Positions 24,061 to 32,498 of a DNA stretch of 64,000 nt are shown piece by piece. The stretch lies in contig NZ_BMVY01000022.1 of NCBI RefSeq assembly GCF_014650955.1, forward strand, positions 1 to 64,000, read 5' to 3'. Source of the stretch: Streptomyces tauricus (GTDB lineage Bacteria; Actinomycetota; Actinomycetes; Streptomycetales; Streptomycetaceae). The translations under genes and the position numbers were made by a program. Each line of letters starts with the position of its first letter. The stretch's first letter is position 1. The notes beneath the pieces are model-generated. The model saw nothing but the letters and a program-made list of their open reading frames with translations. It searched no databases and was not told the DNA's origin.

Positions 24061-25398
24061 TCAACGCGGGATGAGCAGGGCGGCGTTGGCTTCGTCCACG
24101 CAGTCGCGCAGGGCCTCGGCGGGGGAGCTGCGGCCGAGGAGCACGGCGGTGATCGCCTGGCCGAGCGACTGCGAGATCTGCGGATACGCCGGATGGACCG
24201 GCCGCACCCGCGCCGACTCCAGGGACTTGGTGAACACCCGCAGCCCCGGGGTGTCAGCCTCCTGCTTCTGCCACTGGGACAGCGCCTGTGTGCCCCGGCT
24301 GAGGGGCAGGCTGCCGGCCTTGATGTCCCACCGCACGTCGTGGGCGGGCTGCGACAGCCAGGTCACGAAGGTGCGGGCCGCCTCGACGCGGGCCTCGCCG
24401 TTGTCGAAGACGGTCCAGGTGTCGGGCCCGGAGATGGTGATGGGTCTGCCGCTGTAACTGGGCAGCGGTACGACGTGGTAGTCGACCTTCGCCTGCCGGA
24501 TGTCGGGGAGTTGCCAGGGCCCGGTGACGGCCATGCCCATGCGGCCCGAGAGGAAGACCCGGTACATCTGCTCGCTGCCGCTCTTGGCGTCGATGTAGAC
24601 GCTCCGTGCCTTGACCAGGGCTTCCACCGTCCGCAGGGCCCTGAGACCGGTGTCCTCGAAGCCGACCCTGCGGCCGTCTTGGCTGGTGACGTCACCTCCG
24701 AGGTCCCAGATCATCGGCCACAGCCGCCACACGGTGTCCTCGTCGCCCACGCCGGGCCAGCCCGTGCCGAAGACGCCGCGCGCACGATCGGTGAGCTTGG
24801 CCGCCGTCTCCGTGAAGTCGTCCCAGCTCCAGCCGGGCCGGGGCAGCGGCAGACCGGCGTCACGGAAGAGCTTCTTGTTGCACACCACCGCCAGTGAGTC
24901 GATGAGTGCGGGGGCGGCCCGCACCTGGCCGTTGAGGGTGACCGCCTCGCGGGCCGGCGCCCAGAAGTCCTTCCAGGGGACAGGACCGGAGTGGAACGTG
25001 TCCGTCAGGTCCACCACGGAGGGACTGCGGGCGACGTTCGCCAGGTCGGAGCCGAAGATGTAGGCGATGTCCGGGAACGAACCGGAGGCGAGGGCGGCGG
25101 TGATCTTCTGCAGCATCGCGTCCGAGAGGACGCCGCCGCCGAGGTCGACCCGGATGCGCGGGTGGGTGCGGTTGAACTCCGCCGTCAGGGCCTCGATCGC
25201 GGCCCGGCCGGTGTCGGTCTGTCCGTGCCACACCTCGATCCTGACCCGGCCGTCGGCGTCGACACCGCTGCCCGGTCCCGCGCATGCCGACACGGCTGCC
25301 GCCGCGGCGGCGCCTCCCGCCACAGCCGCGCTCCGCCGCAGCACCGTGCGGCGGGACGGTCGTGCGGGAGTGCCGCTCGGACGAGGTGCTGCGGCCAT
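24061..25398 (-). CDS. Sugar-binding lipoprotein of ABC transporter (Tat signal)
   Basis: 445-aa extracellular solute-binding protein. A twin-arginine stretch (SRRTVLRR) is followed by an Ala-rich hydrophobic region and a lipobox ending in VSAC, so it is predicted to be exported folded and lipid-anchored. The mature part has the type-1 family features (VWHGQTD near the start; PDIAYIFGSD; GRMGMAVTGPWQ). ATG 25398 is chosen; the longer frame to 25461 runs into non-coding sequence. It captures the oligosaccharide for the permeases; a galactoside is likely because melA is in the operon. Confidence 0.92.
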   Translation of the reverse strand: MAAAPRPSGTPARPSRRTVLRRSAAVAGGAAAAAAVSACAGPGSGVDADGRVRIEVWHGQTDTGRAAIEALTAEFNRTHPRIRVDLGGGVLSDAMLQKITAALASGSFPDIAYIFGSDLANVARSPSVVDLTDTFHSGPVPWKDFWAPAREAVTLNGQVRAAPALIDSLAVVCNKKLFRDAGLPLPRPGWSWDDFTETAAKLTDRARGVFGTGWPGVGDEDTVWRLWPMIWDLGGDVTSQDGRRVGFEDTGLRALRTVEALVKARSVYIDAKSGSEQMYRVFLSGRMGMAVTGPWQLPDIRQAKVDYHVVPLPSYSGRPITISGPDTWTVFDNGEARVEAARTFVTWLSQPAHDVRWDIKAGSLPLSRGTQALSQWQKQEADTPGLRVFTKSLESARVRPVHPAYPQISQSLGQAITAVLLGRSSPAEALRDCVDEANAALLIPR

Positions 25399-25734
25399 AG
25401 GAGCCCCCAGGAGTACGTGCGTGAGGCGGTTACGGGACGTTGTTGCGGGGCGCCACGACACGGCCGGCGGTGCGGGTGGGCGAGGTGACGCGGGTCGGTG
25501 GGTGACGCGGGCCGCTACCCGGCAGTGCGGGCGGTAGCGGCACGACTGGCAGTACCGGCATGAATGGCATGACCGGCAGCGCGGGCTGCCCGAAGTGCGG
25601 AGCGCGAGTGCGCGATGCGCAGGGCACAGACACGCGGCGCGTGGCGCGCGGGGTGGCGCCGGGGCGATCAGCGCCTACGGTGTCGCACGCGCGGAGAGGC
25701 CGAGTCCTGGCACCCGGCCGCACTCACTCGGTCG

Positions 25735-25752
25735 CCGAACGAGGTCGTTCGG
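25735..25752. promoter_or_regulatory. CCGAACGA dyad
   Basis: Perfect 8-bp inverted repeat with a two-base centre, 19 bp before the start of the small reading frame and about 340 bp upstream of the sugar operon. It may be an operator; no regulator gene is adjacent. Confidence 0.4.
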
Positions 25753-25770
25753 TGGGGGAGGGGGAGGAAC

Positions 25771-25926
25771 ATGATGAGCTCCAGAGACCGGGGGGTACGT
25801 CCCCGCCTCGGAATCCGCCGCTGTGCGGCCGTCCTGGCGACTTTGTCCGGGCTCACGGTGCGTGGACCGTCTACCGGCTGGGCGTCCCTCTCGCGCCAGG
25901 TGCTCGGCTGGCGTTGGATGGAGTAA
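25771..25926 (+). CDS. Possible small basic protein or signal-peptide remnant (51 aa)
   Basis: ATG 25771 is preceded by a strong GGGAGG five bases upstream. The frame encodes an Arg-rich N-terminus, then a hydrophobic Ala/Leu segment (RRCAAVLATLSGLTV), then a short tail ending TAA. It resembles an export signal without a mature protein, so it may be the 5' stub of a lost secreted hydrolase or a genuine small membrane peptide. Codon bias is only moderate. Confidence 0.3.
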   Translation: MMSSRDRGVRPRLGIRRCAAVLATLSGLTVRGPSTGWASLSRQVLGWRWME

Positions 25927-26044
25927 AGCGACCTGGTCCGGGCGTGTCAAGAGCCCTTGGGCAGACCTTTATCGAGCGTGACGGGTGCCGCCGTCCCAGG
26001 TCGCGCCGGGGGACGCGCTTGCTCCCGGGTGCGTACGGCGGGGA

Positions 26045-26890
26045 TCAGCTCCGGCCGAGCAGGCGGTGGAGGGACGCCTTGAAACTGCCCACGAACGCGT
26101 CACGGGTCGCGTCGTCGAGGAGGTCCAGGGACAGGTAGGGGTTGAGATCCTCCAGCTCGACCAGCAGCAGTCCGCCGTCCGGAGCGCGGCAGGCGTCGAC
26201 GCGCTGGATTCCGTGGTCGATGTCGTTCCAGTCGATGAAACGCGCCGCGAAGTCCAGGTCGGCGGGCGTGGGTTCGTAGCGTTCGAGGTGCCAGCGCCGG
26301 TCGGGGCTGGGCGCGTACAGGGCGTACTGGAAGGTGTGGTCGACGTAGTAGAACGACACCTCGTACCGGAAGTCGACGCGCGGCTGGACGAGGACACCGG
26401 GGCCGTCGTCGTACGCCAGGTCCCGCAGCCGTTCCGGAGGGACGAACTCCAGGCCTATCGAGTCCGCGCCGAGCTTCGGCTTCACCACGTACTCGGCCGC
26501 TCGCGTGAGCAGCCCGAGATCTTCCGGCCGGTCGACGGTCGGGATCACGGGAAAGCCCTGGGCGGTGAGGTCGACGAGGTACTGCTTGCCGGCCTGGTCG
26601 CCCTTGCCCGTCAGCTGGGTGCAGACCGGTATGCCGCGCCCCGTCGCCCGGTCACGGAAGGCGTCGTACGCGGCCTGGTGGTGCAGGACGGGCCCGCTGT
26701 TGCGGACCACGACCGCGTCGAAGCCGGGGGAGTCCACCAGCGCGGGCGCGTCGAGCGGGTGGCACAGCGCGAGATCGAAGTCCTCGCGGAGCCGGGAGGT
26801 CAGGAAGATGTCCTCGTCGCAGTACCGGCGGCCCTTGGCGGGGTAGGCCAGATCGGTCACGAACAGCAGTCTGGACCGGTCGGCGGCCAT
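26045..26890 (-). CDS. ATP-grasp superfamily ligase-like protein
   Basis: 281-aa ATP-grasp protein. It has an N-terminal pre-ATP-grasp domain (LLFVTDLAYPAKGRRY; VVVRNSGPV), the ATP-binding Lys segments (YVVKPKLGADSIG), and the metal-binding signature VELEDLNPYLSLDLL at the C-terminus. AGGAG lies seven bases before ATG 26890; sequence further upstream in frame is non-coding. Family members join carboxylates to amines or thiols (peptide, siderophore or RiPP ligases). It stands alone, so the substrate is open. Confidence 0.85.
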   Translation of the reverse strand: MAADRSRLLFVTDLAYPAKGRRYCDEDIFLTSRLREDFDLALCHPLDAPALVDSPGFDAVVVRNSGPVLHHQAAYDAFRDRATGRGIPVCTQLTGKGDQAGKQYLVDLTAQGFPVIPTVDRPEDLGLLTRAAEYVVKPKLGADSIGLEFVPPERLRDLAYDDGPGVLVQPRVDFRYEVSFYYVDHTFQYALYAPSPDRRWHLERYEPTPADLDFAARFIDWNDIDHGIQRVDACRAPDGGLLLVELEDLNPYLSLDLLDDATRDAFVGSFKASLHRLLGRS

Positions 26891-27071
26891 GGACACTCCT
26901 GGTGGTTCGGTCCGGTGCTTCGGTCTCTGACCTCCCATTACACACCGGACGATTCCACTCGCCGGACGGCGGGTTCCGGTGCGGAGGGGGTGCGGGCGGG
27001 GTGTGGACGGGCTTCCGGGCCGTCTGGCCACGGGTGGGGCGGAGTTGGCCGGATGCGGACTACGCGAGCCG

Positions 27072-27100
27072 TTGACTAGAAAGCGCTTACCGAATACGTT
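27072..27100 (+). promoter_or_regulatory. SigA-like promoter with AAGCGCTT (LacI-like) core in the spacer
   Basis: TTGACT (27072-27077), a 17-base spacer and TACGTT (27095-27100) form a good -35/-10 pair. The spacer contains AAGCGCTT, a perfect 8-bp palindrome like those bound by LacI-family sugar repressors. No gene begins within the next 700 bp on this strand, so it is either a promoter for an untranslated RNA or left over from a lost sugar gene. Confidence 0.4.
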
Positions 27101-27706
27101 CCGGTTCATCAGCGTGACCTGCGTCCGGCACCTCGAACGTGCGTTGCGCCTTGCGGTTCTGCCCGGCAAGAAGCTCCGCCCCGGACGGTGATTCCGGCCC
27201 CACCCGGAAGCGCCGGCCCGGACGCCACCACGAACGTGCTGACATCCGGCGACCGGTCGGACCTCTCTTCCCCCATGGAGGTCCGCCCGGCCACCGGACA
27301 CGCGTGTGCCGGGCGGCGGGTGGTCGCTTCCAGGCCCGGTTCGCCCCGCGGCCAGGTTGAGCCCGCGGCCTCGGTTGTCCTGCGGCCCGGTTGCCTTCAG
27401 GTCCAAGCGGTCGAGACGGCTGGTCGCTCAGGTGCGTCAGGTCGAAGGGTCACTCGGCGGCCGGTGACCAGGGTCCATGTGTCCCCGCTCTGACGCCGCC
27501 GCGGACCTGGGTGGCCGCTCACCGTGCTGCGCCGCCCCGCAGCGGGACGGTACGCGGCCTGCCTCAGACATCCAGGCATCCGCGCCCTGCTTGCCGTGCT
27601 GGACCGGAGCGCTGCTGCCGGAGACGGGAGCGTGGAGCGGGTCGAGCCGTCCGCCGCAACTCGGCGCGGTCCTGGCGTAGTCGACCGGGCACACGCAAAG
27701 ACGAGT

Positions 27707-27745
27707 ACTATCGCGTTCTGAAAGGAACGCGATAGTGTCGCGTTC
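27707..27745. promoter_or_regulatory. Triple half-site operator of the siderophore-interacting protein gene
   Basis: ACTATCGCGTTC (27707-27718) and GAACGCGATAGT (27725-27736) form a perfect 12-bp inverted repeat with a 6-base centre. The second arm also pairs with TCGCGTTC (27738-27745), making GAACGCGA-tagtg-TCGCGTTC. Three evenly placed half-sites suggest two overlapping dimer sites, as TetR- or PadR-type repressors use. The element ends 63 bp before the ATG at 27809. Confidence 0.65.
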
Positions 27746-27808
27746 GGTTCGATGCCGGCCTCAAGTGCCCCACCGCATCGACGAGTTGACGAGTCTCCGA
27801 GGAGTCCC

Positions 27809-28498
27809 ATGGCTACCCTGCTCTCCCCCCTCCTGGACCTGCTGACGCTTCAGGGCACGGTCACCGAGACCGAACCTGTCGCCGCCCGACTACGTCGCCT
27901 GCGCATCGAGGGCGAGGCCCTGTCCGGGCTGACCGTCCGCCCCGGACAGCAGGTGAAGATCTTGGTCGGCGACGGACTGACTCAGCGCACGTACTCGATC
28001 TGGCGCTACGACCCGGAGGGCGCCGTCGAGTTGTGCGTACTGGATCACCCTGGGGGTGGCCCCGGAGCACGGTGGGGGAGCGGGGCCGCAGTCGGCGACC
28101 GGGTCCGCATGCGCAAGCCGGAAGGGACGTTCACGCTGCGGCCCGACGCCGCGCACCACGTGTTCGTCGGGGAGGAGACGGCGTCGGTCGCCTTCGGCGC
28201 GATGCTGGGCGCGCTGCCTGACGGGGCGCGAATCTCCGGCTGCATCGAGACGGAGACGGCTGCCGACCGGCTCCCCCTGCCGTACTCGGACCGCCTCAAC
28301 TGGATCATCAGGAGTGGCACTTCGCTGCCGGATGCGGTGCGACGCCTCGCCCCTGAGCCAGGCGGGATCGCGTACGTCGCCGGGGAGGCGCGGACCGTGC
28401 AGCATGTGCGGCAGGTGCTCGTGCGAGAGGCCGGCTGGGACCGACGGGCGGTGCTCACCAAGCCGTTCTGGGCACCGGGCAAGCGCGGGCTGGAGTAG
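27809..28498 (+). CDS. Siderophore-interacting flavoprotein (SIP family)
   Basis: 229-aa FAD-binding ferric-siderophore reductase-like protein. Flavin-binding barrel motif QRTYSIWRYD (the RxYS/T type signature) with QVKILVGDG, then a SIP C-terminal domain with VGEETASVAFGAML, the shortened NAD(P)-pocket equivalent, and AYVAGEARTVQHVRQVL. ATG 27809 has GGAG eight bases upstream; the extra N-terminal 19 codons of the open frame are rejected. It releases iron from imported siderophores by reduction. Transcription is probably controlled from the triple half-site upstream. Confidence 0.9.
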   Translation: MATLLSPLLDLLTLQGTVTETEPVAARLRRLRIEGEALSGLTVRPGQQVKILVGDGLTQRTYSIWRYDPEGAVELCVLDHPGGGPGARWGSGAAVGDRVRMRKPEGTFTLRPDAAHHVFVGEETASVAFGAMLGALPDGARISGCIETETAADRLPLPYSDRLNWIIRSGTSLPDAVRRLAPEPGGIAYVAGEARTVQHVRQVLVREAGWDRRAVLTKPFWAPGKRGLE

Positions 28499-28572
28499 GG
28501 CGGCATGTCGACTGGATGGGCACTGCGGTCCAGGAACTGAGCGAGACCCGGGCGGTCGGATGCCGTGTCGGC

Positions 28573-29232
28573 TCATGTTTCGTACCAGCCCAGCGCTCCC
28601 GCGCGGTCGGAGGGGTCGAACGACTGGTGGAGCCCCACGAGCGCGGTGACCAGGCGAGGGTCCCAGCCGGGCGTCAACACCCGGTAGTCGTCAGCCAGAC
28701 CGCGGAAGACGAGGTGTGCCCGGCCCGCGCCGTCGCGCCAGATGACACGGCGGGGAGGCCCGAACCCGCCGTCGCCCTCGCCCAAAAGGGAGGTGATCCC
28801 CCACAGCAGGCTGACCGGCAGTCCCGCCGGCCACCACAGCGCCCACCACACCAGGCGGCCCCGATAGCCCCGCAGGGCAGGACCCACGGCCGGCTCCACG
28901 GTCCACCGCGTCCGGCCGAACCGGAGAAGGCGGCGACGCCGCAACGTGATCCGCCCGAGCAACATGCCGGACGGGTCCTCGACACGGTAGACGGCGGGAT
29001 GCCCGTTCACGCGCGGGCCCAGGGGCCGCTCGGTGGTCACCCGGGCCGGCGGGGCCTGCCCGTCAGGGACGATGTGGAAGGCGCGGACGGAGCGATACCG
29101 GTCCGGGGCAGGGGCGTCGGCATCACGGCAGAGCCGAACAGCCCCGCCTTGCTCGTCCTGTTCACCCCCGCTGACGACGGCCGGCGGAAACACCGCGTAC
29201 CGCATCTCATAAGTCATTCGCCCCTGGGTCAC
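28573..29232 (-). CDS. Hypothetical protein with central membrane helix
   Basis: 219-aa protein of unknown family. The N-terminal half is soluble and contains FHIVPDGQ and a VYRVEDPSGMLLGRITLRRR segment resembling scramblase/LURP-like strands. A Trp-rich hydrophobic helix lies at about residues 125-147 (LVWWALWWPAGLPVSLLWGI), and the C-terminus is a soluble HLVFRGLADDYRVL domain. GTG 29232 follows GGGAGAG; ATG 29217 behind AGGGG is an alternative start. It is convergent with the SIP gene. Confidence 0.7.
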   Translation of the reverse strand: MTQGRMTYEMRYAVFPPAVVSGGEQDEQGGAVRLCRDADAPAPDRYRSVRAFHIVPDGQAPPARVTTERPLGPRVNGHPAVYRVEDPSGMLLGRITLRRRRLLRFGRTRWTVEPAVGPALRGYRGRLVWWALWWPAGLPVSLLWGITSLLGEGDGGFGPPRRVIWRDGAGRAHLVFRGLADDYRVLTPGWDPRLVTALVGLHQSFDPSDRAGALGWYET

Positions 29233-29353
29233 GCTCTCCCTCTCCCCGCTCCATCAGTCCAGCGGCGATGCTCTCACCATGGTGCTGGGGAGCAGCGCGG
29301 GGGTTCTCTCACCGCCGCTCGGCGGGTGCGCGAATCGGGTTCCCCCTACGACC

Positions 29354-29388
29354 CGACTTGGTGCACGAAGGGAAAGTGCACCAGGTCG
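29354..29388 (-). terminator. Hairpin downstream of the arabinofuranosidase-like gene
   Basis: CGACTTGGTGCAC (29354-29366) pairs with GTGCACCAGGTCG (29376-29388), 12 of 13 positions, around a 9-base loop. It lies about 50 bases after the stop of the minus-strand glycosidase gene and before the next minus-strand gene, so a terminator is likely. Confidence 0.6.
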
Positions 29389-29437
29389 AGCCGTCACCGG
29401 TCGGCAGAGTAGGAGGCAGGCGCGGCTGTGGCGCAGG

Positions 29438-30883
29438 TCAGAGAGGGTTCACCGCCACGAATGAACTGTCCTGGCGGAAGAGGTCGGTGCCGTCCGACGG
29501 GTCCACGCGCAGCTGGTAGCTGTAGTGGCGCAGGTAGCGGCCGGGATAGTTGTACGACTCCAGCCGCACCGAGCCACTGGCGCTGCCCGTACGGACGATG
29601 AACGTCGCGTCCCTGGCGAACGTGGACGAGCCGTCGTTCGCGTCGAAGCGGGCCCGGAAGTCCCAGTGCCGCAGGTAGTTGCCCGCCGCGTTGCGGAAGG
29701 AGTAGCCGTTCCCGTCGGCGAGACCCGTCACGACGGTGAACGTGGACGCCAGCTTCTCCGCGGCCGTGCTGGACGCGGTCACCACGGGGAGGTTGAGCAG
29801 CGCGGACTGGTCCTGCCAGTAACGGGTGGTGTAGTTGCCCGACCGGATCGAGCGGGTCACCCCCGTCGGCAGGCTCACCCCGCCGGAGACCGTCTCCTTG
29901 AGCACGGTGAAGTGGCGCGCGGTGCCGGAGATGCCCGGCAGGGCCCGGGGCGCGCTCCAGGTGGCGAAGCTGTCGTAGCTGTCGCTGTAGTAGTAACTGC
30001 CGTCGCCGTACCCGTCGAAGAAGATCCGCCACGCGCCGTTGTCGAGCTGGATCAGCGCTGCGCCCTCACGGGTGCCGCCCCAGCCCGCCCAGTTCCCGGT
30101 CCGGCTGATGGTGTACGGCCCGGTGAGCGCGCCGGCCGTGGCGTACTCGATGTACTTCGACGTCTCGTTCTTCGTGAAGGCGTGGTAGGTCGAGCCGGTC
30201 CTCACCACGAACGTGTCGATGTGGTTGGCGCCGATGCCGGACAGCGCGACCGGTGAACTCCATGCCGTGAGCGCCGAGTTGGTCGCCCTCAGGCGGTACG
30301 GGGTGAAGATCCACTCGTCGTCGGCGGTCGAGCAGGACACCAGGATGTTCACGCTGCCGTCGCTGTCGACGAACCACTCCGGCGCCCAGGCGCGCGACAG
30401 GTTGGTGATGGGGACCGGGTAGTCGTACAGGAACGTCCAGTTGCTCCGGTCCGAGCTGCGGGCGAAGCCGATGGTGGTGCTGGTGTCCTGCCAGGTGTGG
30501 GTCGTGTAGGTGATGTAGTAGTAGCCGTCGGTGTGCTTGAGGATGCTGGCGTCACGGATGCGGCCCGCGGGCGGGGTGTACGCGGAGGCCCTGAGGAGCC
30601 GGAAGTCCGTCGCGTCGTCCGACTGGTAGACGTTCACGGTGCCGTCGTTGCTGTTGAGGAACGGCACGATGGTGTAGCGGGTGGCGGAGCCGCTGGGCGG
30701 CGCGGCCGCCGCGGCCGGACCGAGCAGGCCGGGCAGCCCGCCCACGGCGAGGGCCGAGACCGGCACGGCGGCCATGGCCCGCAGCAGGTTCCGGCGCGAG
30801 GGGGCGAAGGGCCGGGGCGAACCGGTCGCCTCCGGCACGGGGGTGGATCCGCTGAGTCCGGCGGGTCTGTCTGGCGTGATCAT
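29438..30883 (-). CDS. Secreted GH43-like arabinofuranosidase with AbfB (CBM42) domain
   Basis: 481-aa exported protein. A twin-arginine signal (SRRNLLRAM, then a hydrophobic stretch ending AAAA) precedes a five-bladed propeller-like catalytic region with repeated blade motifs ([44 protein letters not shown]). The C-terminal ~140 residues form a beta-trefoil AbfB domain with the repeats [15 protein letters not shown] and [15 protein letters not shown], which bind arabinose side chains. ATG 30883 follows AGGAG. It probably removes arabinofuranose from plant hemicellulose or pectin. The pectate lyase gene next to it supports a pectin role. Confidence 0.87.
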   Translation of the reverse strand: MITPDRPAGLSGSTPVPEATGSPRPFAPSRRNLLRAMAAVPVSALAVGGLPGLLGPAAAAAPPSGSATRYTIVPFLNSNDGTVNVYQSDDATDFRLLRASAYTPPAGRIRDASILKHTDGYYYITYTTHTWQDTSTTIGFARSSDRSNWTFLYDYPVPITNLSRAWAPEWFVDSDGSVNILVSCSTADDEWIFTPYRLRATNSALTAWSSPVALSGIGANHIDTFVVRTGSTYHAFTKNETSKYIEYATAGALTGPYTISRTGNWAGWGGTREGAALIQLDNGAWRIFFDGYGDGSYYYSDSYDSFATWSAPRALPGISGTARHFTVLKETVSGGVSLPTGVTRSIRSGNYTTRYWQDQSALLNLPVVTASSTAAEKLASTFTVVTGLADGNGYSFRNAAGNYLRHWDFRARFDANDGSSTFARDATFIVRTGSASGSVRLESYNYPGRYLRHYSYQLRVDPSDGTDLFRQDSSFVAVNPL

Positions 30884-30948
30884 GTGCGGCTCTCCTAGGG
30901 GACGCGTGCCTGCCGGCTGGTCGAGCAGGCTGGTCGATGCGGGGTGGT

Positions 30949-32178
30949 TCAGAACCTGGCGCCGATCGGTGTGCCGTCCCGGGGGACCAGGAAGTCGCGG
31001 GCGGGCGGCAGCGAGCCGTCGGACGTACGCGGGCCGGTGACGGCGCCCGTGTCCGTGCTCACGACCGACGACTCACCCCAAGTACCGCCGAGGTCCCAGG
31101 AGTTGCCCGAGGACGTGGTCGTCGGGCCGAGGGCGGCGGCCCGCGAGTCCGCGACGGAGAGGTTGGCGGTGAGGACCGCCGTCCCGCCCGAGCCGTCCGC
31201 GTCGAAGCCCGTGCCCGCGTTGCGGAACGTCGTGTTGCGGCTCAGGGCGAGCGCGCCGGGATTGCCGTTGTCGGTGACGCCGTGCGCCGCGTTCCGGTAC
31301 GCGACCGAGTTGCGCAGCGTGTGGGCCACCGCGGGGGCCGGACTCCCGCCGCCCAGCTTGAAGCCGTTGCCGTCACCGGCGAAGTCGGGGAAGTCCCAGC
31401 GGTTGTAGCCGTTGCCGTACGCGATCGTGTTCTCCACCACGACCGGCGAGGTGAACTTCCAGGCGTCGTACCCGTCGTCCACGTTGTTCCAAAGCCGCGC
31501 GCCCCGCACGACGTTGCCGGTCCCGCCGCCCTCCTTGATGGCCAGCCCGTCGGCGCTCTCGCCGTTCTTGCGCGGGTCGCGGTTGCCGTAACTGTCCAGG
31601 TTCAGGATCTGGTTGCCCGCGGAGGCGCCCTGGAGCTGGAAGCCGGACTCGTAGTTGTCGTGCGTGGTGAGCCGGGAGAACACGTTGTTGGTGCAGCCGT
31701 CGCAGTAGTAGCCGTACGGCCCGTTGACGATCTCCAGACCGGAGACCTTCCAGTACGAGGCCTCCTGGTGGATGGCGCCACGCTCGGCGCGCGGGATGCT
31801 GCCGCCGACCGGGGTGTGACTGGCCGGCAGCCGTTCGCCGTCGATGACGACCCGTTCGCCCTGGTAGGCGCCAAGGGAGATCGGCTGGGACGCCGTTCCC
31901 GAGGTGGTGACGGTGATGTTGTCGGTCAGGGGGTAGGTGCCGCCGCGTACGGCGATGACGTCACCCGGTTTCGCCCTGTCGACGGCCTGCTGGATGGTCC
32001 GCAGCGGTTGTCCGAGGGTGCCCGCGGCGGAGTCGTTCCCGTCGACCGCCACCACGATGGTCGTCGCGGCCGATGAGGCCGACGCAGCCGGTACGGCTGG
32101 TGCGGCCGTCGCCGGGGTCGCCGCCGTCGTCAGCACGGCACTCAGCACTGTCCCTGTGAGCATGCCCGCAGTGCGCAC
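30949..32178 (-). CDS. Secreted pectate lyase, PL9-like right-handed beta-helix
   Basis: 409-aa exported protein with a Sec-type signal (hydrophobic stretch ending ATAAPAVPA). The body is a parallel beta-helix with PL9-type segments: PGDVIAVRGGTYPL, the Asp-rich WNNVDDGYDAWKF that coordinates calcium, NRWDFPDFAGDGNGFKLGG with the candidate catalytic Lys, and RNAAHGVTDNGN. GTG 32178 is chosen because AAGGAGG lies four bases upstream. It would cleave polygalacturonate by beta-elimination. It precedes the arabinofuranosidase-like gene, 65 bp away on the same strand, so both may be one pectin-degradation operon. Confidence 0.87.
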   Translation of the reverse strand: MRTAGMLTGTVLSAVLTTAATPATAAPAVPAASASSAATTIVVAVDGNDSAAGTLGQPLRTIQQAVDRAKPGDVIAVRGGTYPLTDNITVTTSGTASQPISLGAYQGERVVIDGERLPASHTPVGGSIPRAERGAIHQEASYWKVSGLEIVNGPYGYYCDGCTNNVFSRLTTHDNYESGFQLQGASAGNQILNLDSYGNRDPRKNGESADGLAIKEGGGTGNVVRGARLWNNVDDGYDAWKFTSPVVVENTIAYGNGYNRWDFPDFAGDGNGFKLGGGSPAPAVAHTLRNSVAYRNAAHGVTDNGNPGALALSRNTTFRNAGTGFDADGSGGTAVLTANLSVADSRAAALGPTTTSSGNSWDLGGTWGESSVVSTDTGAVTGPRTSDGSLPPARDFLVPRDGTPIGARF

Positions 32179-32299
32179 GGGGCCTCCTTGTCTGCCGATC
32201 CGTACGTTGTCGCGGATCAGTGGTCGCCCGCACCGGGTTGGTTGCCGGGGCACACGCACGCCGTGGCCTGTCGGTATCCGGTGATCGCCATCGATGTTG

Positions 32300-32311
32300 T
32301 CGATATATCGA
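32300..32311. promoter_or_regulatory. TCGATATATCGA palindrome, possible pectinase operator
   Basis: Perfect 12-bp AT-rich palindrome in a very GC-rich region, about 120 bp upstream of the pectate lyase start. Position and base composition suggest an operator for a GntR/IclR/PadR-type regulator; no regulator is adjacent. Confidence 0.45.
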
Positions 32312-32371
32312 ACGAGGTTCGGTGAGCCGGTCAGAACGTAGAGCGCGGTCGTGACCACGTCAATAACTTGG

Positions 32372-32420
32372 ACGCACTCGGCGCACTCGGCGCACTCAGC
32401 GCACGCGGCGCACTCGACGC
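32372..32420. repeat. Tandem 9-bp repeat GCGCACTCG
   Basis: About five consecutive copies of GCGCACTCG with single-base variants (GACGCACTCG, GCGCACTCA, GCGCACGCG). Non-coding, between the pectate lyase promoter and the Cys-rich protein gene. Confidence 0.7.
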
Positions 32421-32498
32421 GCCGGCCGCGCGCGGTCCGCTTGTCGCCCGCAGGCCGGCACCGGGTTTGGCGCGGCGGCCTCCGGCTACCCGGACCAT

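Larger units (their letters stand above)
25399..26044. other. Intergenic region upstream of sugar operon
   Basis: About 645 bp between the divergently oriented sugar operon and the 3' end of the ATP-grasp gene. It contains the perfect dyad CCGAACGA-gg-TCGTTCGG (25735-25752) and a possible 51-codon gene (25771-25926), both listed. I see nothing else convincing. Confidence 0.6.
26891..27808. other. Long gene-poor region with isolated promoter-like and operator-like elements
   Basis: About 920 bp without a frame that looks coding on either strand; short frames here have poor codon bias and no ribosome sites. It holds a plus-strand promoter-like sequence with an embedded AAGCGCTT dyad (27072-27100) and the siderophore-gene operator (27707-27745). 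Confidence 0.6.
32179..32498. other. Divergent intergenic region upstream of pectate lyase
   Basis: 320 bp without a gene. It holds the perfect palindrome TCGATATATCGA (32300-32311) and a 9-bp tandem repeat block (32372-32420). Confidence 0.6.

Noticed and set aside
27725-27780. tRNA-like GGTTCGAT segment near the siderophore gene
   Set aside because: No acceptor or anticodon stem can be formed; the arms belong to the operator dyads.
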